Shown: piece by piece, positions 28,525-37,929 of the stretch | Layout of the letters: each line of letters starts with the position of its first letter | Position numbering within the stretch: position 1 is the stretch's first letter | Assembly (NCBI GenBank): GCA_035531755.1 | Contig: DATKSK010000067.1 | Span: 1-43,693 of the forward strand | DNA: 43,693 bases | Origin: Acidimicrobiales bacterium | GTDB taxonomy: Bacteria > Actinomycetota > Acidimicrobiia > Acidimicrobiales > UBA8190 | Direction of reading: 5' to 3' | Translations under genes and position numbers: made by a program | The notes under the pieces: generated by a model | Databases searched by the model: none | What the model was told of the DNA's origin: nothing | What the model saw: only the letters and a program-made list of their open reading frames with translations

Positions 28525-28575
28525 CGGGTGCCGGGGTGCGGGTGCTCCTGACACTGTCGTAAGGGGTGCCGGGTG
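28508..28575. repeat. Direct repeat duplicating the 3' end of the secreted-protein gene
   Basis: TCCTGACACTGTCGTAA, followed by [C/G]GGGTGCCGGG, occurs twice with a 38-bp period (first copy from 28508, second from 28546). The first copy includes the last codons and stop of the preceding gene. Confidence 0.7.
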
Positions 28576-28600
28576 CTGCGGGCGCCGGGCGCGCTCGAGC

Positions 28601-31552
28601 TCAGGCCTCGTGCCGGAAGAGGCGCCGGCGCATGGCCGGCCACCGGCCGAGCAGGACCAGCGCCAGTACCCCCAGCCCGGTGGCGGTCAGCCCTTCGGTG
28701 ACCCGGTGGGGCCGGTACACGAAGCGGACCTCGGACGTGCCCGCCGGCACGCGCACGGCCTCGACGAGCCCGGCACGGCGCACCCGGGCCGACCGGGTCG
28801 GGCCCGTGGGTCGCATCGACGCGCCGGCGACGGGCGTCACCGTGGCCTGCCACCCCGTGGCGAACTGCTCCGACCGCACCAGCCGCGCCGGGCGCGTCGT
28901 GGTCACGCGGATCGATTCGTCGCCCCACGGCGTGCTCGACACCACGTGGGCGGTCGCCCCGGCCACACCCTCCACCCAGGCCCGCCCCGGCGCCGACGGC
29001 CGGTCGAACACGGTGAAGGGACCGATGGTCTTCACGAAGCGCCACTGGCCCGGCGCCACCAGGTCGCGCAGGGAACCGTCGACGCGGTAGGTGCCCTGGC
29101 CCTCGGTGCGCACCACGGCCGTGCCGACCGACAGCACCGGGGCAACCGTCGTGCCGGCGGTGCGCGCCTGCAGGACGATCCCGCTCGCCGCCATGGGGCG
29201 GGGCGCCTCGACCGTGGCGGAACCGGCGCCGCCCGCACCCGCCGACGCCTCGCCGATCCAGGTCGTGGAGCGGCCGTCGGGGGAGAGCAGGCCCACCCGC
29301 AGGCTCGGGCCCGCTCCCGGCGACACGCTCCGGACGGGCGCCGTCACCGCGGTGACCGACAGCACGGTGCCGAAGAACTGCGTGCGGGGCTGGGCCCCCA
29401 CGGCGACGGCGGGGGCCGGCGCGGGCGCGTCGTCGTAGGCGTTCGCCGGCGTCGGGGGCGGCACCGTGCGGTCGGCGGGGGCGCCCGGCGTCGGGCCCAC
29501 GGGCGGCAACGGCGTGGAGCCGTTGACCGCGCTCCCGGGTGCCGAGACGGGCGGGGTGACGAGGTGCACGAAGTACTGCGGCACCGAGGCCAGGACCCCG
29601 AGATCGAGGCGGGCGAAGGTGCCGTTGCCGAGCCCGGCGGCCGTCATGCTCAGCTGCCGGTGGGTGCCGGTGGCGCGGTCGTAGGTGGCGTCGACCACCG
29701 CGCCGTAACCCTGCACGCTCGGCAGCCCCCGGACGATGTTCAGGTCGGGCTCGCCCAGGCGGTCGGCCTCGAGCGGGTAGTAGCGGTCGGGGTCGAAGAT
29801 GGCCACCCGGTGCAGGCCCCCGGCCGGCCCCGGGCCCTGGGCGACCACCACCGCCGCCAGAGCGTTCGCCCACGCGCTGTCGGACGACGTGGCGTCCTGG
29901 CGATTGGGGCCGCCCTGGACGAAGACGTTGAAGAACACGAGGTCGGCGAGCACGAGCAGCCCCAGCAGGCGGGGCATGAGGCGACGGAGCGGGGCGCGCC
30001 GCAGCACCAGGACCGCGGCGCCGATCGCCAGCGCGCTCGGCACGGTCAGCAGCGCCACCAGGGGGAGCAGGGACGACCGCGTCACCTGGCCGGGCACGTG
30101 GGCGAAATGCGGGAGCCACGTGCCACCGGCGAGCATCACGATCTGCAGGCCCACCAGCGCCGCCACGGGCACCAGTGGCAGCACGATGTCGGAGCGCCAC
30201 CCGCCCGGGCCTGCCACCCGCTGCCACCACCGCCCGGTCGACACGGCCGCGGGGGTGGGGGTCGGGGCCAGGAGCATGTGGTCGACCCAGGTGGCGAAGA
30301 GCACGGCCAGGGCCAGGTCGACCTCGAGGATGTTGCGGGAGAGCAGGCGCTGGCGGTTGAACAGGGGAAGATGGAAGAACACGTGGCCGAGGGGGGTGAA
30401 GTCCCCCCACGTCAGGATGAGCCCGAGGGCCAGGATGCCGTACCAGATGCGCCACTGGCGGGCCTCGGGGTGGCGGCGGTGGCGCCGGGCCAGCAAGCCG
30501 ACCAAGGCCATGACCGGCACGATGCCGATATAGCTCGACACCTCCGACAGGTTGTAGGTGGCGAAGAACGGCACCGAGAAGGCGTGGTTCGCCCCGAAGA
30601 TGAACGGGTCGAGGCCGAGCAGGGTCAGCGACTTGTTCATGGAACCCGAGCCGAAATACCAGTAGTCGTGCACGGCGCGCTGGCTCTGCGACTGGATGAG
30701 CGCCCCGGGCACGAGCTGGGCGCCGGCGAGCAGGAGCCCGACGCCCACCCCGACGGCCGAGGCGACCACGAGGGCGATGCGCCGCCCCCGGTTGTGCACG
30801 ATGAGCCACAGCGCGTAGACGGCGAGCACGACGCCGCCGTCGAGGATGGGCTCCGCCGCGCCGGAGAGGCCCATGAGCCCGATGGCGCCCGCCAGCAGCG
30901 CCACCCACGGCACGGCCGAGCGACCCTGGGGACGGTGCGCGATCCGGTCGAGCGCGGCGAAGGCCCACGGCAGCCAGGCGGCCGCCTGCACCACGTCGAT
31001 GTGCAGCGCCTGCACCGCCATGAACCCGCCATAGGCGAACGACAGGGCACCGAGCCCCGCCGCCGTCCAGCTGCGCCCGAGCACGCGCAGCAGCAGCAGC
31101 ATCCCGGCGGCGGCGGCCACCTCCACCACGGCCTGGTTCACCACCCAGGCCAGCACCCCGGGCAGCACGGCGAACAACCACGTCGTCGGGTAGGCGGCGC
31201 CGGCGTTGAACGCCGAGAGCAGGGGCGAACCGCTCCACAGGTAGGGGTCCCACAGCGGGAGGTGCCCGTGTCGCAGGTCGGTGCCCACGAGCACGCGCAG
31301 AGGGAAGTTCTGGATGAGGTTGTCCCCGACCAGCCACGTGACGCCGACCGCCGCCGGCACGCCGAACAGCGCGAAGGGCAGCGCCACGAACAGGGCCACC
31401 AGCCGGCGGACCGACCGCCGCGACGCGCCTGCGCCGCGCGCCGGGCGCGCCCGGCGCGCGTCCACGGAGCTCACCCGATCAGGCGCCCGACGACAACGAT
31501 CAGCGGCGGTGCATGACGGGCCGGCGCACGCCGTCGAGGCGTCGGCGCTCAC
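28601..31552 (-). CDS. YfhO-family polytopic membrane protein
   Basis: This protein of about 983 residues has a dozen or more hydrophobic helices, a large C-terminal extracellular part, and a final helix near the end. DNLIQNFPLRVLVGTDLRHGHLPLWDPYLWSG near residue 80 is the conserved first loop of YfhO-like proteins, and DPFIFGANHAFSVPFFATYN is also typical. YfhO in Firmicutes takes part in glycosylating cell-surface polymers with lipid-linked sugars; the role here is inferred. GTG 31552 gives an odd Cys-rich leader, and GTG 31474, closer to helix 1, is an attractive alternative start. It lies 42 bp (or 120 bp) downstream of the HD-domain gene. Confidence 0.83.
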   Translation of the reverse strand: MSADASTACAGPSCTAADRCRRAPDRVSSVDARRARPARGAGASRRSVRRLVALFVALPFALFGVPAAVGVTWLVGDNLIQNFPLRVLVGTDLRHGHLPLWDPYLWSGSPLLSAFNAGAAYPTTWLFAVLPGVLAWVVNQAVVEVAAAAGMLLLLRVLGRSWTAAGLGALSFAYGGFMAVQALHIDVVQAAAWLPWAFAALDRIAHRPQGRSAVPWVALLAGAIGLMGLSGAAEPILDGGVVLAVYALWLIVHNRGRRIALVVASAVGVGVGLLLAGAQLVPGALIQSQSQRAVHDYWYFGSGSMNKSLTLLGLDPFIFGANHAFSVPFFATYNLSEVSSYIGIVPVMALVGLLARRHRRHPEARQWRIWYGILALGLILTWGDFTPLGHVFFHLPLFNRQRLLSRNILEVDLALAVLFATWVDHMLLAPTPTPAAVSTGRWWQRVAGPGGWRSDIVLPLVPVAALVGLQIVMLAGGTWLPHFAHVPGQVTRSSLLPLVALLTVPSALAIGAAVLVLRRAPLRRLMPRLLGLLVLADLVFFNVFVQGGPNRQDATSSDSAWANALAAVVVAQGPGPAGGLHRVAIFDPDRYYPLEADRLGEPDLNIVRGLPSVQGYGAVVDATYDRATGTHRQLSMTAAGLGNGTFARLDLGVLASVPQYFVHLVTPPVSAPGSAVNGSTPLPPVGPTPGAPADRTVPPPTPANAYDDAPAPAPAVAVGAQPRTQFFGTVLSVTAVTAPVRSVSPGAGPSLRVGLLSPDGRSTTWIGEASAGAGGAGSATVEAPRPMAASGIVLQARTAGTTVAPVLSVGTAVVRTEGQGTYRVDGSLRDLVAPGQWRFVKTIGPFTVFDRPSAPGRAWVEGVAGATAHVVSSTPWGDESIRVTTTRPARLVRSEQFATGWQATVTPVAGASMRPTGPTRSARVRRAGLVEAVRVPAGTSEVRFVYRPHRVTEGLTATGLGVLALVLLGRWPAMRRRLFRHEA

Positions 31553-31594
31553 GCGCCCGGGCGCGCGTGAAGGGCGCGAGGAGCGAACCGGCCA

Positions 31595-32149
31595 TCAGAA
31601 GGTCCGGGGCCGGGCGAAGACCCTGCGGACCGCCGGCTCGAAGTGCGACAGGGGCTCGGTCGGGTAATCGGGGTCGAAGCTCGCCTGGTCCCAGTCGTCG
31701 GCGAAGCGCTCGCCGAGGGCGAACCACTCCTCGCCCCGGTACTGCTCGCGGGCCTCGGGGTCCCCGCCGAAGTGGTGGTAGTAGTGCCGACCCTGGAAGT
31801 CCTGGTGGGTCCGGATCACGTGGAACACCTCGTCGCGCACGTAGGGGCGCAGGATCTCGGCGGCGATGCGCGGGTGGTTGGGGACCGACACGTACTTGCC
31901 GATGTCGTGGCACAGGGCGGCGACGACCATCTCCTCGTCCGCGCCGGCCTGCTCGGCCCTGGTGGCGGTCTGCAGCGAGTGCCGGAGCTGGTCGACGGCG
32001 AACCCGTCGGTGATGTCGCCGAGGGACCCGAGCATGCCCAGGACCTGGGTGGCCACCCGGGCCTGGCGCTCGGACGTGCGCGCCCCGATCTCCGCCCATT
32101 GCGCGGCGGTCGACTCGTCCATCCGGCGGAAGCTCCCGGTCGTGGTCAT
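31595..32149 (-). CDS. HD-domain protein, possible mixed-valence diiron oxygenase-like
   Basis: This 184-residue protein has an HD domain: His57 in RHSLQTATRA, His81-Asp82 in ALCHDIGK, then a further His in IRTHQDFQGRHYYHHF. The C-terminal RFADDWDQASFDP resembles the end of PhnZ/myo-inositol-oxygenase-like HD oxygenases more than of nucleotide phosphohydrolases. I see the metal ligands; oxygenase activity is inference. ATG 32149 follows a GAGAAT hexamer at 6 nt. It lies downstream of the MFS gene (gap 133 bp) on the same strand, and no phosphonate genes are near. Confidence 0.75.
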   Translation of the reverse strand: MTTTGSFRRMDESTAAQWAEIGARTSERQARVATQVLGMLGSLGDITDGFAVDQLRHSLQTATRAEQAGADEEMVVAALCHDIGKYVSVPNHPRIAAEILRPYVRDEVFHVIRTHQDFQGRHYYHHFGGDPEAREQYRGEEWFALGERFADDWDQASFDPDYPTEPLSHFEPAVRRVFARPRTF

Positions 32150-32155
32150 GGTGCC

Positions 32156-32161
32156 ATTCTC
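32156..32161 (-). promoter_or_regulatory. Weak -10-like hexamer for the HD-domain gene
   Basis: GAGAAT on the - strand keeps A2 and T6 of TANNNT and ends 6 nt before ATG 32149. Confidence 0.3.
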
Positions 32162-32282
32162 GCGCCCCGGAGGCCGTCGGACGCGATTCGGCCCATGCGG
32201 CTCAGCTTCCTCACAGACACGGGCCCGCAGCCCGGGTCGGGTGGGACTGCCCGCGGTCGGGCGGGGTCGACGGGCGGCAGGG

Positions 32283-33836
32283 TCAGGCGGTGCCGACCGC
32301 CGCCGCGGCGACGGCGCCGGCACCGGCATCGGCGCTCTGACCGTCGACGCCGTGGCCGATCGGCGTCGCCTCGAGCGCACAGCACATGGGGACCGGGGCG
32401 GCGAGACGCGCCCGGGCGGGGGCACCGCGCCCGGCGCCGGGGTTGCGGATGAGGGCCCCCGCCAGCACACCCCCGAGCGCGGAGGCCGACCCGGCGAAGA
32501 CCACGGCGTGGCGGAACCCGGCGGCGAACGCGGCGGGGTGCAGGTAGCTGTGGCCGGTCAGGCCCGACACCGCCGGCAGCAGGGCCACGGCGATCAAGCC
32601 GCCCGCCCGGGCCACGTCGTTGTTCACCGCCGAGGCCACCCCGGCCCGCTCCATGGGGGCCGACGACAACGCCGTCGAGGTGAGGGGCGCCACCGTGACG
32701 GCGAGGCCGACCGCCAGCACGAGCACACCGGGCAGGACCTCGGTGAGATAGTCGCCCCGGGCGTCGATCATGCGCAGGAGCACCAGGCCCGCGCCCACCA
32801 CCACGGGCCCGACGGCCATCTGCAGCCGCGGCCCGATGCGCGCCGCCAGGGCACCCGAGCGCGCCGAGAAGACCAGCATCACGACGGTCAGGGGCAGCAG
32901 CGAGGTCCCGGCCTCGATCGGCGAGTAGTGCGACACCTGCTCGAGCTGCACCGGCAGAAGGAACAGCGCGCCGCCGAGGGCGGCGTAGACGACGAAGGTC
33001 ACCGCATTGGTGGCGCTGAACTGCAAGGAGCGGAACACGCCGAGGGGGAGCATCGGATGCCGGGCGCGCCCCTCGCGCAGCACAAAGGCGACGAACCCGG
33101 CGGCCCCCCCGACGAGCGCGCCGAGCACTATCCCCGACGTCCACCCGCGCGCCGGCGCTTCGATGAGCCCCGCGGTCACCCCGACCAGCGACCCGGTCAC
33201 CAGCGCGGCGCCGAGCACGTCGATACGGCCGGTGGCGCCGGGGTCACGCGTCTCGGGGACGTGCCGGGCGGCGATGGCCACCACCACGACGGCCAGGGGC
33301 AGGTTGATGAGGAAGATGAGCCGCCACGACACCGCCCCGATGAGGAACCCGCCCAGGAACGGGCCGATGGCGGTCCCCACACCACCGAGACCGGACCACG
33401 CCCCGATGGCGCGCGACCGGTCGTCGGGATCGAACGACGCCTGCAGGATGGCGAGCGACCCCGGGGTGAGCAGAGCGCCGCCGACGCCCTGCAGCGCCCT
33501 GGCCGCCACGAGGACCTCGGGGCTGCGAGCCGCCGAGCACACGAGCGACGCCAGCGCGAACCACACCACGCCCACGACGAAGACCCGTCGTCGTCCGTAG
33601 CGGTCGCCGAGGGCGCCGCCCACGAGCAGCAGGCCGGCCAGGGAGAGCAGGTACGCGCCCACCACCCACTGCAGGCTCGGCACCGCCATGTGGAAGTCGT
33701 GCCCGATGGCGGGGAGGGCGATTCCCACCACGGTGGAGTCGACGGCCGTCACGGCCGAGCCGAGCACCGCCGCCGTGAGCACCCACCGCCCCGGCGCGCT
33801 CGACAAGCGCAGCAGGGGGGCCGGCCCGGCGGTCAC
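32283..33836 (-). CDS. DHA2-family MFS transporter
   Basis: This 517-residue protein with about 14 helices has TAVDSTVVGIALPAI in helix 1, motif A GGALGDRYGRRRVF, and the antiporter helix GVGTAIGPFLGGFLIG. It is predicted to export a drug or metabolite using protons. It is only distantly like the first MFS gene (2924-4474). Its GTG start overlaps the ispH stop by 4 bp (GTGA), so its expression is coupled to ispH. The C-terminal tail of about 50 residues is Ala-rich and unconserved. Confidence 0.9.
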   Translation of the reverse strand: MTAGPAPLLRLSSAPGRWVLTAAVLGSAVTAVDSTVVGIALPAIGHDFHMAVPSLQWVVGAYLLSLAGLLLVGGALGDRYGRRRVFVVGVVWFALASLVCSAARSPEVLVAARALQGVGGALLTPGSLAILQASFDPDDRSRAIGAWSGLGGVGTAIGPFLGGFLIGAVSWRLIFLINLPLAVVVVAIAARHVPETRDPGATGRIDVLGAALVTGSLVGVTAGLIEAPARGWTSGIVLGALVGGAAGFVAFVLREGRARHPMLPLGVFRSLQFSATNAVTFVVYAALGGALFLLPVQLEQVSHYSPIEAGTSLLPLTVVMLVFSARSGALAARIGPRLQMAVGPVVVGAGLVLLRMIDARGDYLTEVLPGVLVLAVGLAVTVAPLTSTALSSAPMERAGVASAVNNDVARAGGLIAVALLPAVSGLTGHSYLHPAAFAAGFRHAVVFAGSASALGGVLAGALIRNPGAGRGAPARARLAAPVPMCCALEATPIGHGVDGQSADAGAGAVAAAAVGTA

Positions 33837-34918
33837 CCCGCCAGCCGGGCCAACACGTCGGCCGCCGAGACCTGGCGGTCGCCGGCGACGGCGCCGGGGT
33901 CGGTGTCCGCGCCGGGTGCGCCGGTGCCCGGGACGCCGGTGGCCGCCGGCGCGGCCAGGCCCACCGCCAGGGCGGCGCCCAACCCGCGCAGCAGGTCGCG
34001 CAGCTCCGGCGGCGGCGGGAAGTACTCGTCCTCGTCGGTGACGTGGACCTCCTCCACCCCCAGGCGGGGGGCCAGGCGGGCGACGACCGCCTCCACCAGC
34101 TCGTCGGGGGCCGAGGCCCCGGCGGTGACGCCGACGGTGCCCGACAGGTCCCCGGGGAGCTCGGCGGCCTCGTTGACCCGCAGGACCCGCGGGCATCCCG
34201 AGGCGGCGGCCACCTTCTCGAGAGCGCGCGTGTTGGACGAGTTGACCGACCCGATGACGACCACGACGTCGGCCCGCCCGGCGATGGCCTTCAGCGCCGC
34301 CTGGCGGTTCGTGGTGGCGAAGCACAGGTCCGAGCGGTTGGGCATCCACAGCCCGGGGAAGCGCTCCTTGGCCCGGCCCATGATGCCGGACCACTCGTCG
34401 TGGCTCAGGGTGGTCTGGGCCAGCAGGGCCACCGGCGCGCCCGGGCCGATCTCGGCGGCGGCCTCGTCCACGTCGTCGGGGGAGCGCACCAGCCGCACCG
34501 AGTCTGGCGCCACCGCCATGGTGCCCACGGCCTCCTCGTGGCCCTCGTGCCCGACGTAGAGGACGGTGTAGCCCTTGCCCGCCCGCACCTTCAGCTCGTG
34601 GTGGACCTTGGTGACGAGCGGGCACACGGCGTCGACCACCACGCGGCCGCGGTCACGGGCCGCCGTGACGACCTCGGGGGCCGAGCCGTGCGCCGACAGC
34701 ATGAGGGGAGCGCCCGCCGGCACCTGGTCGACGTCGTCCACGAAGACGACGCCCCGGGCCCGGAACTGCTCGACGACGTGCCGGTTGTGCACGATCTCGT
34801 GGTAGCAGTAGACGGGCGGCTCGAAGACCCGGACCATCCACGCCAGGGCCTTGATCGCCTTCTCCACGCCGGCGCAGAAGCCGCGGGGTGACGCCAGCAG
34901 GACGCGCTCGACCGGCAC
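33833..34918 (-). CDS. ispH: 4-hydroxy-3-methylbut-2-enyl diphosphate reductase
   Basis: This 361-residue iron-sulfur enzyme makes IPP and DMAPP in the last step of the MEP pathway. Three cluster cysteines are in RGFCAGVE (Cys15), DAVCPLVTKVH and RSDLCFATTNRQ. The HEGHEEAVGTM block, the active-site Glu/Ser region LSHDEW and SVNSSNTRAL are diagnostic. After the usual end (DEYFPPPPELRDLL) comes an unusual Ala/Gly/Pro-rich tail of about 50 residues. GTG 34918 is chosen because a TAGCCT hexamer lies 7 nt upstream. It is divergent from the radical SAM/DUF512 gene. Confidence 0.95.
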   Translation of the reverse strand: MPVERVLLASPRGFCAGVEKAIKALAWMVRVFEPPVYCYHEIVHNRHVVEQFRARGVVFVDDVDQVPAGAPLMLSAHGSAPEVVTAARDRGRVVVDAVCPLVTKVHHELKVRAGKGYTVLYVGHEGHEEAVGTMAVAPDSVRLVRSPDDVDEAAAEIGPGAPVALLAQTTLSHDEWSGIMGRAKERFPGLWMPNRSDLCFATTNRQAALKAIAGRADVVVVIGSVNSSNTRALEKVAAASGCPRVLRVNEAAELPGDLSGTVGVTAGASAPDELVEAVVARLAPRLGVEEVHVTDEDEYFPPPPELRDLLRGLGAALAVGLAAPAATGVPGTGAPGADTDPGAVAGDRQVSAADVLARLAG

Positions 34919-34925
34919 GGATGCC

Positions 34926-34931
34926 AGGCTA
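34926..34931 (-). promoter_or_regulatory. -10 element of leaderless promoter for ispH
   Basis: TAGCCT on the - strand ends 7 nt before GTG 34918. The same hexamer serves the divergent gene at 35005-35010. Confidence 0.55.
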
Positions 34932-35004
34932 CCGGCCGGGGTCACCGGGGCTCCGCGGCAAGCGGGGCCGGGGCCGGCCGGTTCGGGCCCCGCCGCCCAC
35001 CCGG

Positions 35005-35010
35005 TAGCCT
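35005..35010 (+). promoter_or_regulatory. -10 element of leaderless promoter for the PDZ/radical SAM gene
   Basis: TAGCCT ends 7 nt before ATG 35018, with no ribosome binding site between. Confidence 0.55.
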
Positions 35011-35017
35011 GACGTGC

Positions 35018-36514
35018 ATGTCGGTGCCCCGGGTGGTCTCGGTGGCGGCCGGGTCCCCGGCGCAGCTCGCCGGGCTCCGAGCAGGCGACGAGCTGCTCTC
35101 CATCGGCGGCCGCGCGCCACGCGACGTGATCGAGTACCGGCTCCTGGTGGACGAGACCGACCCCGAGCTGGAAGTGCGCCGCGGGCACGAGGAGCTCACC
35201 GTGCAGCTGGTCAAGGAGGCGGGCGCGGTGCCCGGGATCGAGGTGTCCTCGGCGGTCTTCGACCGGGTCCGCACGTGCGACAACCACTGCGAGTTCTGTT
35301 TCATCTACCAGCTGCCCAAGGGCATGCGCCGCAGCCTCTACCTGAAGGACGACGACTACCGGCTGTCCTTCCTCTACGGCAACTTCACGACCCTCACCCG
35401 GTTCACCGAGCTCGACCTCGAGCGCGTCCTCGGCGAGCGGCTGTCACCGCTCTTCGTGTCCATCCACTCCACCGACCCGGGGCTGCGGTCGCGCATGCTG
35501 CGCAACCCCCGCGGCGCCACCAGCCTCCGTTGGTTGCGGGCCCTGCTCGACGGGGGGATCGAGGTGCACGGGCAGGTGGTGGTGTGCCCGGGCGTCAACG
35601 ACGGCGCCGCCCTCGAGACCACGCTCGCCGGGATCGTGGACGAGTACCCCGACCTCGCCACAGCGGCCTGCGTCCCCCTGGGGGTGAGCGACCACACCAC
35701 CGAGCCGGCCATGCGCCCGCACACCGCGGCCGAGGCCGGCGCCGTGGTCGACGCCGTCGAGCAGTGGCAGGAGCGGTGCCTCGAGGTGCTGGGTCGGCGC
35801 CTCGTCTACGCCGCCGACGAGTACTACCTCCTCGCCGGGCGGCCGTTCCCCGAGGCCGCCGCCTACGACGGCTTCCCCCAGCACGAAAACGGGATCGGCA
35901 TGGCCCGGGCCTTCGAATCCGCCTTCCATGGCGACGTGTCGGCCGCCCACGGCGTGCAGCCCGGCTTCTTCGCCTGGGTCGACGGCGCCCCCGCCGCCGG
36001 CTACCGGGCGCCGCGCAGCGGGGTGGGCGACGTGGCCGGGGGCGGCGTGGACGGGGGCGGCGCGGCGGTGGCAGGCCGCGCCGCACCGGCGGGCGCGGGG
36101 GTGGCCATCCTCACCGGCGAGTACGGCGCGGCCGTGCTGGCGCCGTTGCTGGGCGACCGACTCGGGCCGCGTGGTGCGGCGTCGGCCGACGGCCGCGTCC
36201 CGCTGCGGATCGTGCCCGTGCGCAACGAGTTCTTCGGCGGCAACATCGCCGTCACCGGCCTCATGACGGGCCGCGACCTCACCCGCGTGCTGACGACGCA
36301 GCCGCTTGGCGACCGCTACCTGCTCCCCGACGTGTGCCTGTCTGAGGGTCGCTTCCTCGACGGCACGACCGTGGCCGACCTGCCCCGGCCCGTGGAGGTG
36401 GTCCCGAGCGACGGCTCCTCGCTGCGGCTCGCCCTCGACGGCGCGCCGAGCGCCCCCGCGGCGGCACCCGGCGCCACGGTCTCCCCGGTCCTGGCCATCC
36501 GAGCGGCGCGGTGA
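35018..36514 (+). CDS. PDZ - radical SAM - DUF512 protein
   Basis: This 498-residue protein begins with a PDZ-like domain (VVSVAAGSPAQLAGLRAGDELLSIGG), then a radical SAM motif CDNHCEFC (C-x3-C-x2-C) near residue 88, then a DUF512 domain to the C-terminus. GSF/YGNFTTLTRF, SIHSTDPGLRSRMLRNPRG and the later EFFGGNIAVTGLMTGRDL are family marks. A Gly/Ala-rich insert (about residues 335-365) interrupts the DUF512 part. This family commonly lies beside der, as here: the der start overlaps its stop by 4 bp (GTGA). The function is unknown; a role linked to ribosome maturation is only suggested by linkage. Confidence 0.88.
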   Translation: MSVPRVVSVAAGSPAQLAGLRAGDELLSIGGRAPRDVIEYRLLVDETDPELEVRRGHEELTVQLVKEAGAVPGIEVSSAVFDRVRTCDNHCEFCFIYQLPKGMRRSLYLKDDDYRLSFLYGNFTTLTRFTELDLERVLGERLSPLFVSIHSTDPGLRSRMLRNPRGATSLRWLRALLDGGIEVHGQVVVCPGVNDGAALETTLAGIVDEYPDLATAACVPLGVSDHTTEPAMRPHTAAEAGAVVDAVEQWQERCLEVLGRRLVYAADEYYLLAGRPFPEAAAYDGFPQHENGIGMARAFESAFHGDVSAAHGVQPGFFAWVDGAPAAGYRAPRSGVGDVAGGGVDGGGAAVAGRAAPAGAGVAILTGEYGAAVLAPLLGDRLGPRGAASADGRVPLRIVPVRNEFFGGNIAVTGLMTGRDLTRVLTTQPLGDRYLLPDVCLSEGRFLDGTTVADLPRPVEVVPSDGSSLRLALDGAPSAPAAAPGATVSPVLAIRAAR

Positions 36515-37929
36515 GCGCCGTGGCCCCCGCCGGCAGCCCCCGGTCCGGCCCGTCCGCCCGGGGCGCGCTCCGTGCCCCGGGCGCGACGGCCCGTCCGCTG
36601 GTGGTGGTGGCCGGACGCCCGAACGTCGGGAAGTCGACGCTCGTGAACCGCTTCGTGGGCCGCCGGGCGGCGGTGGTCGAGGAGAAGCCCGGCGTCACCC
36701 GGGACCGCCTCGAGCTCGAGGCGGAGTGGAACGGGCGCGCCTTCGTCGTGGTCGACACGGGCGGGTGGCTCGGCCGGGGGGACGCTCTCGACGCCAAGGT
36801 CGCCGGGCAGGCCGAGCGGGCCGTGGCGGCCGCCGACCTCGTCCTGTTGGTGGTGGACACCGCCGTGGGGGTGACCACCGAGGACGAGGACGTGGCCCGG
36901 GTGCTCATGCGCGCCGGGCGGCCGGTGCTCGTGGTCGCCAACAAGGTGGACAACGAGCGGCGCGAGGCCGAGGCGTGGGAGTTCGTCTCCCTGGGCCTCG
37001 GCGAGCCCTGGACGGTGAGCGCACTGCACGGCCGGGGGACCGGCGACCTCCTCGACGAGGTCGTCCGGCGGCTCCCGCCCGAGGAGGACACCGGCACCGA
37101 GACCGGTGTCGCCGGGACCGCTGCCACCGGGACCGGCGGAGCATCCCTCGACGACGGGAACCCCGAGGCCACCCGGGTGGCCATCGTGGGACGCCCCAAC
37201 GTGGGCAAGTCCACCCTCTTCAACCGGCTCCTGGGGGAGGAGCGCTCCGTCGTCCACGACCTCCCCGGTACCACCCGCGACGCCATCGACACCCAGCTCG
37301 ACACCCCGGATGGCCCCATCCGCTTCATCGACACCGCCGGGATGCGGCGCCGGTCGCGCACCGAGGAGGGGACCGAGTACTACGCCATGGTCCGGGCCCT
37401 GCAGGCCCTCGACCGCGCCGACGTGGTGCTCCTCGTGATCGACGCCACCGACGGCGTGACCCACCAGGACCAACGCCTGGCCGAGCGCATCGGGGCCTCG
37501 GGGAGCCCGGTCGTGGTGGTGCTCAACAAATGGGAGCTCCTCGGCACCGACGACCGCCGCCAACGCGTGGAGGACGTCGAGGACCGGCTGGCCTTCCTGG
37601 GGGACTCGCCCATCGTGAAGGTGAGCGCGCAGACCGGCATGGGGGTGCACAAGATCCTCCCCGCCCTCGGGAAGGCCGTCGAGGCGTACCACCACCGGAT
37701 CCCGACCGGGGAGCTCAACCGGGCCATCCGCTCCATCCAGGCGGACCACCCCGCCCCCGGGTCGCGCATCCGCTATGCCGTGCAGGGGGCGATCGACCCG
37801 CCCACCTTCACCCTCTTCGCCACCCGGCGCCTGCCGGCGCCCTACCTGCGCTACATCGAGCGCCGGCTGCGCGAGCACTTCGGCATCGGGCCCACACCCG
37901 TGAAGTTCCGCGTGCGGATCGGGTCATGA
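36511..37929 (+). CDS. der: Ribosome-associated double GTPase Der (EngA)
   Basis: This 472-residue protein is needed for 50S assembly. It has two tandem G domains. G1 has GRPNVGKSTLVNR, DTGGW and NKVD; G2 has GRPNVGKSTLFNR, DTAGM and NKWEL. A C-terminal KH-like domain follows (FTLFATRRLPAPYLRYIERRLREHFG). The linker between the G domains is acidic and Thr/Gly-rich (TGTETGVAG). An N-terminal tail of about 28 residues is lineage-specific. GTG 36511 overlaps the previous stop by 4 bp. Confidence 0.95.
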   Translation: MSAVAPAGSPRSGPSARGALRAPGATARPLVVVAGRPNVGKSTLVNRFVGRRAAVVEEKPGVTRDRLELEAEWNGRAFVVVDTGGWLGRGDALDAKVAGQAERAVAAADLVLLVVDTAVGVTTEDEDVARVLMRAGRPVLVVANKVDNERREAEAWEFVSLGLGEPWTVSALHGRGTGDLLDEVVRRLPPEEDTGTETGVAGTAATGTGGASLDDGNPEATRVAIVGRPNVGKSTLFNRLLGEERSVVHDLPGTTRDAIDTQLDTPDGPIRFIDTAGMRRRSRTEEGTEYYAMVRALQALDRADVVLLVIDATDGVTHQDQRLAERIGASGSPVVVVLNKWELLGTDDRRQRVEDVEDRLAFLGDSPIVKVSAQTGMGVHKILPALGKAVEAYHHRIPTGELNRAIRSIQADHPAPGSRIRYAVQGAIDPPTFTLFATRRLPAPYLRYIERRLREHFGIGPTPVKFRVRIGS

